Origin: Chlorocebus sabaeus
Taxonomy: Eukaryota; Chordata; Mammalia; Primates; Cercopithecidae
DNA: 64,000 bases
Direction: 5' to 3'
NCBI RefSeq assembly: GCF_047675955.1
Contig: NC_132912.1
Location: 17,210,500 to 17,274,499, forward strand
Under the pieces are notes generated by a model, which was not told where the DNA came from, made no database searches, and was given only the letters and a program-made list of their open reading frames with translations. Of the stretch, positions 13,002 through 24,568 are shown in pieces; position 1 is the first letter of the stretch; each line of letters begins with the position of its first letter. The position numbers and the translations under genes were made by a program.

Positions 13002-14178
13002 CTGCAAAGGAAAACATGAACTGTGCTTTTCAGAGTTTCCTAAAAGGAAGAGGTTGGGCAACTGTAACCCGCTGCTGATACATTTAGAGAAAATATGAGT
13101 AATGAAGGTTGGAGACAAAAGCCCTGTCATTCCCTCTTCTCTGTCCCCTTTTTCTGCAAACTTCCACAGAAATCCCACCTCTTGTTCAAAGCCCAGCTGA
13201 TGCCTCATCACCTGCTCCATGAACTGCCCTGTCTTATGTTTCCACTGATTCCCATTCCCTATGTCCCTGTGACACCTGATTTCACCCCACACAATGTAGC
13301 TCATATCTTTAATTCTTGTATCTGTTCTCCCATTGGGGTTGGTCTTGTCTCCTCAACCACAAGGTGAGCAGTTCATAAGTGGAGACAGTATTTTATGCTT
13401 TCATATTTCTCCATAGGGTCTACTATTGTCCTAAACATACAACAACCTCTCAATAAATGTGTTGATTCCAAATCAGGAGTCTCAAATGAGGGGCAGAAGA
13501 GTCAAAAGTGACTTTATGGAGGAAGTTGAGGGGGAAGTGCTCCTGAGGGACAGACACATCTGGATGAGAAACAGGGAAGACATGTGAGGAGGTTTGTCGG
13601 GAGAAACATCCCAAATAAATGAACACAGTGGAAAATACTCATGGTGGCACAGGGGTCCGGTGACGAAAGAAAACTTGCTTGAGTGAAGGTATTTCTAGGG
13701 AACTAGTGAAAAATAAGGTTAGATGGATCCAGTGAGACTTGGTTATAGAAGATCATCGAAAAATAATTCCAGTCTCTATTTAACAGGCAACGGGAAGCCA
13801 CTGTGTATCATGGAAAGGGAGAGTGCCATGATTAAATGCAGTATTCTAGGGAAATTAAGTGGCTGCTCCTCACAAAACTTCCCCTTAGAAAACCATGAAA
13901 GACAATACCTTAGCATGTTTTATATTCAAAAACGGCATAGTGCAAATGGCAAATACTAATTTAATTATTCTTTGGAAGAAAAGTGCCTGGCTTACAGTGA
14001 GATTTATAAATATTCACCTTGTGAATTGTATACCATTTCTGCAAGGAAAGATTTAGTTCTCAGTATCTGGGCAACTGGACAAAAAAGTGGGTTCAGCAGA
14101 GGAATCTGCTGAGGGACTCACTAAAGGATGCTGCTGCTATGCTGTGAGCATCTGTGGCATAAGAAATGCTGACTGTAC
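13002..14178 (-). other. CUBN: CUBN intron 12
   Basis: Holds an L2-like fragment. 13470-14178 looks like unique sequence with no recognised element. Confidence 0.75.
13190..13465 (+). mobile_element. L2-like LINE 3' end
   Basis: Diverged L2 3' sequence: TGCTCCATGAACTGCCCTGT to CAACCTCTCAATAAATGTGT. Intron 12. Confidence 0.5.
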
Positions 14179-14365
14179 CTTGCTGGGGAACCTGACAGAG
14201 AGGTCCAGTCCAGAGACGTGTGCATTCACAACTGAAAGAATTAACACCATCAACACAAGTTCCTCCATTCACACAGGGGTTGCTCAAACATTCATTGATG
14301 TTTTCTGTACAGTTGACACCTGTCCAACCTGAGTCACACTGACAAAAATAACCAGAGACTGTGTC
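14179..14365 (-). CDS. CUBN: CUBN exon 12: end of EGF6 and EGF7
   Basis: This encodes residues 410-471 plus the first base of Val472. The acceptor is ccttag|GAC and the donor is CAGCAAG|gtacag. DTVSGYFCQCDSGWTGVNC finishes EGF6. ENINECLSNPCVNGGTCVDG and SFSCECTRLWTGPLC form the last EGF domain, a calcium-binding type. QVPQQ links to CUB1. Asn replaces Asp at GVNSF, Val replaces Leu at PCVNGG, and Pro replaces Ala at TGPLC relative to human as I remember it. An AT-rich minisatellite begins about 90 bp upstream of the acceptor. Confidence 0.96.
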
Positions 14366-14457
14366 CTAAGGAAAAAAAAACACATAATACCATAAAACAA
14401 ATGGATAGACAATAAACTTGAATCAATCCAAATAATAGGAATGTGGTGCCATGGAGA

Positions 14458-14719
14458 TATATATATATATAATTATATATATAATTATTATATATAATAA
14501 AATATATAAGATATATAATTATATGTGATGTATAATTAGATATAATTAGATATATAGACTATAAATATATAATTAGATATAAAATTATATATAAAATATA
14601 TATAATTATATATTAGATATATAATTAGACTATATCTAATTATTAGATATATAATTAGACTATAAATATATAATTAGATATAAAATTATATATAAAATAT
14701 ATAATTATATATAAAATAA
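14458..14719. repeat. AT-rich minisatellite upstream of exon 12
   Basis: About 260 bp of almost pure A/T with (TA)n blocks. A unit of roughly 100 bp carrying GACTATAAATATATAATTAG appears at about 14557 and 14659. It is highly self-complementary and starts about 90 bp upstream of the exon 12 acceptor. Confidence 0.85.
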
Positions 14720-15006
14720 TTTTTTTTTTTGAGATAGAGTCTCACTCTTGTCACCCCAGCTGGAGTGCAGTGGTGTGATCTCAGCTCACTGCAACCTCCA
14801 CCTCCCGAGTTCAAGTGATTTTCCTATCTCAGCCTCCTGAGTAACTGGGATTACAGGCACGTGCCACCATGCCTGGCTAACTTTTTTTTAGTAGAGATGG
14901 GGTTTCACCATGTTGGTCAGGCTGGTCTCAAACTCCTGGCTCATGATCCACCCACCTTAGCCTCCCAAAATGCTGGGATTACAGGTGTGAGCCACCATGC
15001 CTGGCC
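14720..15006 (-). mobile_element. AluS-like SINE
   Basis: TTTTTTTTTT, GAGATAGAGTCTCACTCTTG to GCCACCATGCCTGGCC. It follows the AT-rich minisatellite directly. Intron 11. Confidence 0.9.
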
Positions 15007-15370
15007 TATTGATATATTTAACAGGTGCTACAAATATATATGTATTTATATATAGGTATTGTCTAGTAGTCTAACTTGTTATTAATAAGTTTAAATGGTA
15101 ATTGTTAAGTATAAGTCAGATTTATTTAGATCAAACTGCAGGTGTAGTTTAGTATTTCATAAACCACTGAGACAAAAAATTAACTCAATGTTTTTTTCCT
15201 GAGAACTAAAATCATTATCTATCTTTTATCTGAGAGTTCTCCACAGTTCCTTATCTGAAACTTGACTCATTATCTTAACATTCCTGAATCCTATAACGAT
15301 ACATTTTATAGGCATGAAACTAAAATTATTCTCAGGTACTCTCTGTCCACAGGAAGAACAAAGGACTTAC

Positions 15371-15489
15371 GATGCATTGTCCATTTAGGCAGGGGTGACT
15401 TAGGCAGATATTACTGAGCTGCACACATCCATTTGGCCCATAACCATTTCCAGTATAACCCGGGAGACACGTGCAGAGAGGTAAGGACC
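15371..15489 (-). CDS. CUBN: CUBN exon 11: end of EGF5, start of EGF6
   Basis: This encodes the rest of Gly370 and residues 371-409. The acceptor is gaacag|GGT and the donor is TGCATC|gtaagt. The peptide SLPLCTCLPGYTGNGYGPNG closes EGF5, and NICLSHPCLNGQCI opens EGF6. It ends on a codon boundary. It is identical to human over the part I remember. Intron 10 upstream (15490-20173) contains five Alus and an old L1. Confidence 0.95.
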
Positions 15490-15914
15490 CTGTTCAGAAA
15501 TAAAAACAAACGTGTAAATACAGTTCTCCTCCTCTGTTCAGATGCAGCATCTAAACTCAGAATATGCTGTATAGACAAGGATCCACCAGCATCCAGTCTG
15601 CATATTTTGACGGGCAGATAAAACAAGGTATGAGGATAAAATATTAGAATCTTTATTTTTGTATTTCTTATCTTAAAATAAGAAAGCCATTAAATGCGGT
15701 CAATACATTATTGAAGTATTGGGTTGACATCAGTGCTGTCAGCCCATATGTTAGATGGTCCTGAGCTGTGCATAAAGGTGAGGGGCACCTGGGGAAGACA
15801 GACATTCCTCATCATGGAGGAGTTAACAGCAGAAAAGGAGATTCTTAGGATGAAACTTATCTGTTGCAAGCACTGGATTTACACTGATTTAATCCTCTCA
15901 AGAACCCAATAGAG

Positions 15915-16210
15915 GGCTGGGTGCAGTGGCTCACACCTGTAATCCCAGCACTTTGGGAGACTGAGGTGGGCAGATCACTTGCGTTCAGGAGTTAGAGACC
16001 AGCCTGGCCAACATAGAGAAATCCTGTCTCTACTAAAAATACAAAAATTAGCTGGGTGTGGTGGCGCACGCCTATAATCCCAGCTACTTGGGAGGGTGAG
16101 GCAGGAGAATCACTTGAACCTGGGAGGCAGAGGTTGCAGTGAGCTGAGAGAGCGCCACTGCACTCCAGCCTGGGTGACAGAGTGAGACTCTATTTCCAAA
16201 AAAAAAAAAT
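15915..16210 (+). mobile_element. AluS-like SINE
   Basis: GGCTGGGTGCAGTGGCTCAC to a poly-A tail. It is inserted, together with the next Alu, into an ancient MIR-age element: GCAAGCACTGGATTTACACT before and CCCCATTTTATAGATGAAG after. Intron 10. Confidence 0.9.
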
Positions 16211-16230
16211 TTTTTAATAATAATAATAAA

Positions 16231-16512
16231 GAGCATGATGGAATCTGTATTCCCAGCACTTTGGGAGGCGGAGACAGGCAGATCACTTGAGGTCATGAGT
16301 TTAACCTGGCCAACATGGTAAAGCCTTGTCTCTACTAAAAATACAAACCAATTAGCTGGGCGTGGTGGCCTGTAGTCCAGGCTAATCAGGAGGCTGAGGC
16401 AGAAGAATTGCTTGAACCCAGGAGGTGGAGGTTGCAGTGAGCCAAGATCCCGCCACTGCACTCCAGCCTGGGCGATAGAGCAAGACTCCATCTCAACAAC
16501 AACAACAACAAA
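16231..16512 (+). mobile_element. AluS-like SINE, 5' end damaged
   Basis: Starts within the left arm (ATTCCCAGCACTTTGGGAGG) and ends in CAACAACAACAACAAAAA. Intron 10. Confidence 0.87.
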
Positions 16513-16740
16513 AAGGCCTATGTAGATATTCTTTTATAATCCCCATTTTATAGATGAAGCCAGAGCACAGACAGACTGTCCTGGCCAAGGACACAAAGGT
16601 AAAATGAAGAGGAGCCCAGAGAGCAAGCAGCCCCCTCATGTGTAGGGTGCCTATGGCACATCTGCACGGGCGTGTAGCTTACACGGGCAGGCCACATTTC
16701 CCCAGTTATCTGGACGTGTAGATTGTACGCTGCCAGGTGG

Positions 16741-17065
16741 GTTTTTTTTGTTTGTTTGTTTCTTTTTTGTTTTTTTTTCTTTTGAGACAGAGTCTCGCTC
16801 TGTTGCCCAGGCTGGAGTGCAGTGATGCGATCTTGGCTCACTACAAGCTCCACCTCCCAGGTTCTCACCATTCTCCTGCCTCAGCCTCCCAAGTAGCTGG
16901 GACTACATGCACCTGCCACCACGTCCGGCTAATTTTTTGTATTTTTTAGTAGAGACGGGGTTTCACCATGTTAGCCAGGATGGTCTCCATCTGCTGACCT
17001 TGTGATCCACCTACCTCAGCCTCCCAAAGTGCTGGGATTACAGGCGTGAGCCACCGCACCCAGCC
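16741..17065 (-). mobile_element. AluY-like SINE
   Basis: T-rich tail with GTTTGTTTG, then GAGACAGAGTCTCGCTCTGT to CACCGCACCCAGCC. Target duplication GTA(C/T)GCTGCCAG on both sides. Intron 10. Confidence 0.9.
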
Positions 17066-17858
17066 CGTATGCTGCCAGTTTTAAACAGGCTAAATAGCCA
17101 TCAGAGAATGAACTCAAGTCTCTAAAAGATGTTTGCAATAAAATCACAGATTGAAGATAATACAGTAACATAAATATATGGAGACATCAACCAAATACCA
17201 GCGCCAAAACTTCTCCCACACTTCTGATGAGCTCCTCATCACCATGGTACAAGGTTAAAACAATGGCAATCGAATTGGGTTGGGAAGGAACTTGGTTGAA
17301 AGGAATTTGAAATGATTGAGTCTATTTAAAACATGAATTAACATCCACGATTAATTATGATGTACATGAGATAATAGCTAACAATAGTATTAGAGCATTC
17401 AGTGTCTTGACAGTTTTCTTACACAATGTTAAGTAAAAAAATACTCATCATAGACATCACAAAATTGTACTAAATTTAATATCCAGAGACTTTTCCAGAT
17501 TTCTCACTTAATAGCAAAAAGCCACATCTCATTGCAGAAATATATGTTCGTTCTACTATATTGTACAATGGTTGAAATAATACAAGGAAATCAATGTGGC
17601 GCTTAACTACATTTCTCCATCAGCGAGAACTGTTTAAGATGGATAGAAAAACCCTGCTGAATAATTTAGAAAATAGAACAAATTATACAATGTGACAGAT
17701 TTACAGTAGAATTGAATGACAATATAAGTTTTTTATATTCTCAGCTTATATTACTTGCAAGATTCCATTTCAATGTTAAAAACACAAATATCTTTTTTAA
17801 ATAAAGAATTGCCTAGAAATGCATTTTTTATAGTTAACTACTTCTTTTAAAAATATTT

Positions 17859-18158
17859 GGGCCGGGCGCGGTGGCTCACGCCTATAATCCCAGCACTTTG
17901 GGAGGCCGAGACGGGCGGATCACTTGAGGTCAGGAGTTCAAGAGCAGTCTGGCCAACATGGTAAAACCCTGTCTCTACTAAAAATACAAAAATTAGCCAG
18001 GTGTGGCAGCAGATGGCTGTAGTCCCAGCTACTCGGGAGGCTGAGGTGGGAGAATTGCTTCAACCCGGGAGATGGAGTTTGCAGTGAGCCGAGATCGTGC
18101 CATTGCACTCCAGCCTGGGCGACAAAGTAAGACTCCAACTCAAAAAAAAAAAAAAGAA
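17859..18158 (+). mobile_element. AluS-like SINE
   Basis: GGCCGGGCGCGGTGGCTCAC to a poly-A tail with GAAGGAAAGAAAAAG. Intron 10. Confidence 0.92.
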
Positions 18159-18829
18159 GGAAAGAAAAAGAAAAAAATATATTTATAGGGAAAAATGGAC
18201 TAAGTAAGCTCTAAAACTGTTGCAGCTCTGCCTAGAAATGTTTTAAGGTTCCCAGGGTAAGCTTACAGGTTGCAGTAAAGAAGGGCAGCCTAAAAGTACA
18301 TAAAGTGCTATTAATACTTCATGTCATCAACATTATGACCATCTTCCATATTAAAGAAAGAGTTATGTTTGTAATAATATTTGTTACAAGCACTTTACAT
18401 ATAAGGACTCATTTAATCATCTCAAGCACCCTGAGGCAGGTGCTATTATTATCCTCATTTTATAGATGAAGAACTAAAGCATAGAGATTAAGTGTCTTGA
18501 CTGAGGACAAGCAGCTAAAATATGGTGGAGCCCAGGGAAAAATGAGAGCAGTCTTTATCTAGAAGTCATGCTCCTAACCACTTTGGTATGTTGATAATCA
18601 ATTAATAAGCATTTAGTCACATGTATGTGTGTGTGTGTTTACATACACATATATATTCTTTTCTATATATGAAAGTATATGACAAATTAATAAAAAATAA
18701 AGGTGGTATCTTGAAATAGCAAGAGATACGATCAAGAGATGGAGTTGGGTCCACTTATTTGAGCAAAAATACCAAGCCAGATCTCTATTTGATGCTATAG
18801 ATAAAAAATACATTCTAAAAATATAAAAT

Positions 18830-19395
18830 ATCTTACCATAAGGAAACCCATAAAATATAAAAGAACATGTACTTGATAATTTTTAAAGAGTTCAGTAAAG
18901 AAGGCCTTCCTAAACATGACTGTGAAGGAAGAAATTATTAGAGAAAAGTTTTATCTTTTTGACTACATAACAATTCTAAACTTTACAGAAAATACCACCA
19001 CAAGATTAAAAGAAAAACAACATACCAGGAAAAACATTTATAAAACATAAGACATATAATGAGATAATGTCTTTAGTACATAAAGAGATTTTGCCAATCA
19101 GTAAGAAAGAAAGAGAGTAAAGGGGATGAACAAATAAAAAAATGCCCAGTGAAAATGTGGAAAATATTAATTACTAGTAATCAAAAAGTATAAATGAAAA
19201 TAATGGAAAAACTAATTTTGCCTATAAAACTGACCAAGATGAATAATAATAATAATATCTATTATTGTCAAAGAGTAAATATGTATTTTTATACACTGTC
19301 GGTGAATACATACATTGATACAACCTTTCTTGGAGAAAGTTCAGCAGTATATATTTTGTTAAATTACAGGGTTAAACCCTTTTATGCAGCATTGC
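18830..19395 (+). mobile_element. Old L1 (L1ME/M4-like) 3' remnant
   Basis: A-rich plus-strand sequence with L1-like phrases (AAATGCCCAGTGAAAATGTG, CTTGGAGAAAGTTCAGCAGT). Fully degraded. Intron 10. Confidence 0.5.
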
Positions 19396-19719
19396 AAACA
19401 CTTTTGGTTGCCACCCTAGATCCATTCTCTCCTTCCTTCATTCTGAACTCCTCATTTCAGCTGGACTCAGGATGCCCGAAATATAGACTGTACTTCCTAA
19501 CCTCCCTTTGCAGCCAGGTTTAGTCAGTCAGCTCAGTTCTAAGCAACAGCCTAGAAACGGAAGAGTCCTTTAAAAGAAGGTGGCATAGCCTTCTTCCTCC
19601 TTTTCTCCTGCCTGCTTGTTGGAATACAGTCATTAATTAATTAGTTGGCTTAATTACCTTATTTCCTAAATTAGAGCAGACCATTAAAGAGCATAGCTTA
19701 TTACATTTTTAAGAAATCC

Positions 19720-20021
19720 GGCCAGGTGCAGTGGCTCACGCCTGCAATTCCAGCACTTTAGGAGGCCAAGGCGGGCAGATCATGAGGTCCGGAGATCAAG
19801 ACCACCCTGGCTAACACAGTGAAACCCCGTCTCTACTAAAAATACAAAAAATCAGCCGGGTGCGGTGATGGGCGCCTGTGGTTCCAGCTACTCAGGAGGC
19901 TGAGGCAGGACAATGGCGTGAACCCGGGAGGCGGAGCTTGCAGTGAGCCGAGATTGCACCACTGCACTCCAGCCTGGGCAACAGAGCGAGACTCCGCCTC
20001 AAAACAAACAAAAAAAAGAAA
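19720..20021 (+). mobile_element. AluY-like SINE
   Basis: GGCCAGGTGCAGTGGCTCAC, ATCATGAGGTCCGGAGATCA, GGCGGAGCTTGCAGTGAGCC. It ends about 150 bp from exon 10. Intron 10. Confidence 0.92.
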
Positions 20022-20173
20022 CCCAAACATGTAGTTTTATGACATGGATTAATTTTAGGTTTGAAGGTCAAAATAATAATTTTGAGAACAGAGGATTTTG
20101 TGTGTAAGATGTTGAATTGGTTTAGAGGGTCTTATTACAATACCCAAAGCCAAAGAGAGAAATGAGTCATTAC

Positions 20174-20269
20174 CTAGAGTTGAGGAGCATGAGGCGTCTG
20201 GATGGCAGCCTCCATTACTGACTGAGCAGATGTCTATGAGTGTGCACACTCTTCCGTCACCCTGGTACC
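20174..20269 (-). CDS. CUBN: CUBN exon 10: EGF5 first part
   Basis: This encodes the rest of Gly338, residues 339-369, and the first base of Gly370. The acceptor is atcag|GGT and the donor is AACTCTAG|gtaatg. The peptide YQGDGRVCTLIDICSVSN through CHPDASCSSTL carries four EGF cysteines (346, 352, 359, 365); the closing CxC is in exon 11. Ile replaces Thr in TLIDIC relative to the commonest human sequence I remember. Confidence 0.95.
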
Positions 20270-21062
20270 CTGATGAGAACAAGAGCCGGGGCATAAGAAA
20301 CAATGTCAAGAAGACAGGAGGACAATGCCTGTCTAGGATTCAAATATCATGAAACAGACCAATCAGAGATCCTCTCTCATCAAAACAAAAAATATAAGTG
20401 TAAAATGTCATCAACAAATGAAATTTCATAAATATGAAAAATAACAAGAATTAGTAACTTGATTTCATAAACAATGTTCTGGGTTGTTTCTAATGAAAAA
20501 ATACGTATAAAACTGCTGGTAGACTTAGAAAGTGCTGACACTGAAAAAGTTAATATCTTTACATTACAGTGACTCTGATGTTCTTAGACATCAATTATTA
20601 TAGCAGCCCAAAGTACTGTAGTTCCATGTTATTAAAATATACAAGATTTCAGTTTATCCCTTAGTACTCCCTGAACTTCTTGGATAGTAATTTGATTTAG
20701 GTTAGAGAATAGCAGAAAAGACTTCTTTCCAGAAAAGGAGGGAAACCAACAATTACTAAATATGCCTACTGTGATGCCTGTGGTTTAGTAAACTTGGTAT
20801 ACAAAACAACTCAGGAGTGCACGATATTAATAAATTACTCGTGAGGGCAATGGAACAGTAAGTCTGTGATCCACTCAGAAAACTTTTCAAATTCTGCATT
20901 ATCTCTGTAGCTATTTGACAGTTTGTAAAGTTTGTTGTTTTCCATTGATATTCAAAATGTTTTTTCTTTCGTATCATAGTGTTATACTAATGTGTCCTGA
21001 ATTCACAAGATAAACAAAACTTTCTGTACTATTTTCTCTCCTAAGACAAAAATCATGTTTTA

Positions 21063-21357
21063 TTTTTTATTTTTTTAAGATGGAGTCTCACTCTGTTGCC
21101 CAGGCTGGAGTGCAGTGGCACGATCTCAGCTCACTGCAACTTCCGCTTCCCAGGTTCAAGCGATTCTTGTGCTTCAGCCTCCCAAATAGCTGGGATTACA
21201 AGCACGTGCCACCACACCCAGCTAATTTTGCATTTTTAGTAGAAAGGGGGTTTCACCATGTTGACCAGCGTGGTCTCAAACTCCTGACCTCATGTGATCC
21301 ACCCACCTCAGCCTCCCAAAGTGTCGGGATTACAGGCATGAGCGACTGCGCTCAGCC
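21063..21357 (-). mobile_element. AluS-like SINE
   Basis: AAGATGGAGTCTCACTCTGT to GCGACTGCGCTCAGCC. Target duplication AAATCAT(G/A)TTTTA. About 100 bp downstream of exon 9 in intron 9. Confidence 0.9.
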
Positions 21358-21453
21358 AGAAATCATATTTTAAATGGAGCACAAGATTCCGTATTCAAAT
21401 GTCTGTGTTCCCTGTACTGGGGTCAGGAGGTTAACAGTGAACCGAGGCAGCAC

Positions 21454-21585
21454 CTGGTGGACAGGCCTGACAGTGGGAAGACCCAGGTGTATTCACACAC
21501 TCAACAAGTGGAGCCACAGAACAGCCGCCATTATTTATCTCACATTCATTGATATCTTCACAAACATATCCATTGCCTTGCCAGC
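21454..21585 (-). CDS. CUBN: CUBN exon 9: calcium-binding EGF4
   Basis: This encodes Gly294 (split), residues 295-337, and the first base of Gly338. The peptide runs WQGNGYVCEDINECEINNGG to CQACPP, a complete calcium-binding EGF core (DINEC, CVNTPGSSHC). The acceptor ttctag|GCT is good. The donor CCACCAG|gtgctg is weak: beyond GT it matches the +3 to +6 consensus poorly. An antisense Alu (21063-21357) ends about 100 bp downstream of the donor in the intron. Confidence 0.95.
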
Positions 21586-21649
21586 CTAGAAAAACAAGAA
21601 GATTCAAAAGTTTAGCTCTATAGACAAGTCAACAAGGAAGAAATACAAG

Positions 21650-22535
21650 TCAAAACATATAAAAACTTTCTCCACCTAAGGAACTATAAAATAAAAATGA
21701 GATATGCTTATCGGATTGGCAAAAGTTGTTTTGAATTCTTAAAATCAAATTCTGGCAACAAAGTGGGCAAATGGGCTCCTCTTATATGCTGATAGTTAGA
21801 CATTAAATTGATATAACCTATTTGGAAAGAGCTCTGGCTGTATTCACTAACATTTTTTAAATACATAGACTTTGACTACCAATTGCACTTTTTAAAACTC
21901 AGCCTATTGTGATAAAACTACTGCCACACTAAGATGTAGGTAAGAGGATGTCTACTGCAGCACTGTTTAATTGGGAAAAACCCTCAAGCATCAATAGAAG
22001 CATAGCTGAACACCTTATGACTCATCTTTGTGACCGAACACTAAAAACACTTTTTAATATCATGCGCACACCTATATACCTACATGTGCATACACACAAA
22101 CACTGAAAGAATTTTTATATATACATTAAATAAAGTACTAAACGTGACTGAGCAAGGTGGTTCTCATGCCTGTAATCCCAGCAGTTTGGGAGGCTGAGGT
22201 GGGCAGATCACCTGAGGCCAGAAGTTCAAGACCAGCCTGGCCAACATGATGAAACCCTATCTGTACTAAAAACACAAAAATTAGCTGGACGTGGTGGTGC
22301 ACCCCTGGAGTCCCAGCTACTTGGGAGGCTGAGGCAGGAGAATCCCTCAAACCTGGGAGGTAGAGGTTGCAGTGAGCCAAGATTGCACCACTGCACTCTG
22401 GCCTGGACGACAGAGCAAGATTCTGTCTCAAAAACAAAAACAAAAAGAAACTAACTGTTAAAATCATATGGAGGATTGGGCTCATATTCCTAATTTTGGG
22501 AAAGAATTTTTTAAACTCTTGCATATGTGCTTGTA
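21650..22535 (+). mobile_element. Old L1ME-like remnant split by an Alu
   Basis: Contains GGCAACAAAGTGGGCAAATG, TAGACATTAAATTGATATAA and GGATGTCTACTGCAGCACTG, then resumes beyond the Alu. Intron 8. Confidence 0.5.
22144..22448 (+). mobile_element. AluS-like SINE inside an old L1
   Basis: GCATGCCTGTAATCCCAGCA-type left arm (here CTCATGCCTGTAATCCCAGC) to AAAACAAAAACAAAAAG. Intron 8. Confidence 0.88.
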
Positions 22536-22904
22536 CGAATGAAGAATAAGGTAAAAGAGGAAGGAGAACAAATGACTAATGGTGTCATTAGGAAGATGAG
22601 ATTTAATAATTTTACTTTAGTGGTTCCCATTTTATTCAATGGTTGTAGATTTGTATTACTTTTATAATTCAAATTATTACAATTATAAGAATCCTTAAAA
22701 ACCTTTACAGACTTAAAAATATTTATATTCTTTAATTTAAGCAGAATCCTCTTCTAAGACTCTACCTAAGAAAATAATCATATTAGTGCATGGCAAAATG
22801 CATACATGAAAAAAGCTGGAAGAAAAAAATGCCCGAATGTTCATCATGGTCCTCTGTGTGATAAGATCAAAGGTATTTTTTTCTATTTTTTCCGTATTTT
22901 TGTA

Positions 22905-22954
22905 GTGATATTTTATAAGCAGCATATATTGCTTTGCTGCTTATAAAATGTAAC
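22905..22954. repeat. 50-nt quasi-palindrome (hairpin)
   Basis: ATTTTATAAGCAGCA (22910-22924) and TGCTGCTTATAAAAT (22935-22949) are perfect reverse complements around a 10-base loop. With five more bases on each side the stem is 18 of 20. It lies in CUBN intron 8 at the edge of an old L1-like remnant. No known element was recognised. The product could be a hairpin RNA on either strand, or it could be a template-switch scar. Confidence 0.7.
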
Positions 22955-23317
22955 TGCTATATATTGCAGGAAAAATAGAGTGATAAACAAGAACAAAATT
23001 GTTTCTCTTTTTCTTCTCCAACAATAAAAAGAAGAATGTAAAAACACATTGCCAATCCTCTAATTTAAATAATTTATTTTTCCGATTTATAGTTTTTAAA
23101 GATTGTGCATGATAAATTACCTTCAAAATGTGATTGCTTGCAAATCATGCTTGCCCCTGAGAACTAAGAGGGAAAAAGTCTTCATAGGTTTTTCTCCATT
23201 TCTTTCCAGTTTTACAAGATCTAAATATATACATGCAGAAAACCACTAAATCAAAAATCACTACCTGGGGCAATAGGTTTGTGGGGTTTCTTGGAGAGAA
23301 GAAACTCGCCAAGAAAC

Positions 23318-23480
23318 TTGGGTTTCAGTTCTGGCTATCTGTAAAGCTATATGATCTTGGGCAAGTTATTCAACCTCTTTAAGCTCAAGTTATCATATTT
23401 TAAAATGTGAGTAATACTTATTCTTACCATGTCTTGGTTTTGTTGTAGTTAAAAGAATTAAAAATTACTTATACAGTGCC
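23318..23480 (+). mobile_element. MIR SINE
   Basis: TTGGGCAAGTTATTCAACCT, then AAAATGTGAGTAATACTTAT. An Alu lies immediately after it. Intron 8. Confidence 0.65.
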
Positions 23481-23511
23481 TTAATAACACTTTTATTAAA
23501 AATAAAAAGCA

Positions 23512-23821
23512 GGCCGTGCGTGGTGGCTCACACCTGTAATCCCAGCACTTTTGGAGGCCAAGGTGGGCAGATCACTTGAGGCCAGGAGTTTGAGACCAGC
23601 CTGGCCAACATGGCAAACTCCGTCTCTACTAAAACTACAAAAATTAGCTGGGCATGGTGGCTTGTGCCCGTAGTCCCAGCTACTCGGGAGGCTGAGGCAG
23701 AAGAATTGCTTGAACCCAGGAGGTGGAGGTTGCAGTGAGCTGAGATCATGCCACTGTACTCCAGCCTGGGTGACAGGGAGAGACTCTGTCTCAAAACAAT
23801 AACAAAAACAAAGCAAAAGAA
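23512..23821 (+). mobile_element. AluS-like SINE
   Basis: GGCCGTGCGTGGTGGCTCAC to an AACAATAACAAAAACAAAGC tail, inserted at the 3' end of a MIR. Intron 8. Confidence 0.9.
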
Positions 23822-24568
23822 AACCAGCTACTATTATTACATTATCTTTGTGCTCCATTTCTAAGAACACCCCTGGAGTGCAGATAAACCTGAGGTCTGG
23901 CTAATTGCCTACCAATGCACCCAGCACAGTGCTTTGCTCGCAGTAGGTATCCTACAAAAAAATATGTGTGGAATGTATGATGACTATCTCATAGAACAAA
24001 AGATGCCCTTGGATTCAAACCCAGGCAGTCTTTGACTAACAGAGCCCACCCACGTTTTCTATGACTCAACATCCGGTGTCCCTAGAGATTCCGTTGCTGT
24101 GAGGCTGTGATGGAGCTGGATATCTCTGTTTACATCAAGTCCACAAGATACGCTAATGACACACCCAGGCAAGAGCTACTGGACTGTGGTGGAAATGGAA
24201 AGAGGTCAAATAATTTCCCCATGTGTACAAACATCTGGTTAGTATGAAAGGTGGGACTAGAGTATTTCTTTTGATCTCAAATCTGGTCGGTTGACGGTCA
24301 CTGCAATGCAGTGTCTAACTTACAAATTCTATGGCTAACCTTGCCCCAAAGTCTGACTCTAGTACAGTTTTGGACAAGCCTCCCCCTTCTGTCGTGGAAT
24401 TGTGATAGCAGTGAGATCGTTGAGCAGAAGCTAGTGAACCAGGACACAAAACTGGATTTGAACACCTCCTAAGAATGGTCTTCTTACTCATCAATAGTGA
24501 AAGAAAATTGATTCTAGCACCTCTCCAACTTGGCATGCAGAGCCTGGCATGTGGCCCTGAGAACGTAC

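Larger units (their letters stand above)
15490..20173 (-). other. CUBN: CUBN intron 10
   Basis: Contains five Alus and an old L1 (18830-19395). An ancient element is split by two Alus (15868-15912 and 16517-16640), and a similar tract lies at 18385-18590 (CATTTTATAGATGAAG in both). 17066-17858 has nothing recognised. 19400-19700 resembles an old unnamed repeat. Confidence 0.7.
21586..24568 (-). other. CUBN: CUBN intron 8
   Basis: Old L1, two Alus, a MIR and the 50-nt quasi-palindrome. 23870-24568 shows no recognised element. A 9-bp inverted repeat GTTTCTTGG/CCAAGAAAC occurs near 23287-23318. Confidence 0.7.

Noticed and set aside
14458..14719. CRISPR-like or regularly spaced array
   Set aside because: The repeats are low-complexity A/T tandem units with no spacers, in a primate genome.
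24315..24568. Open frame continuing past exon 8 (CPTGTFSGPHARLC...)
   Set aside because: It reads through the exon 8 donor gtacgt into intron 8; the true protein continues with exon 9 (WQGNGY).
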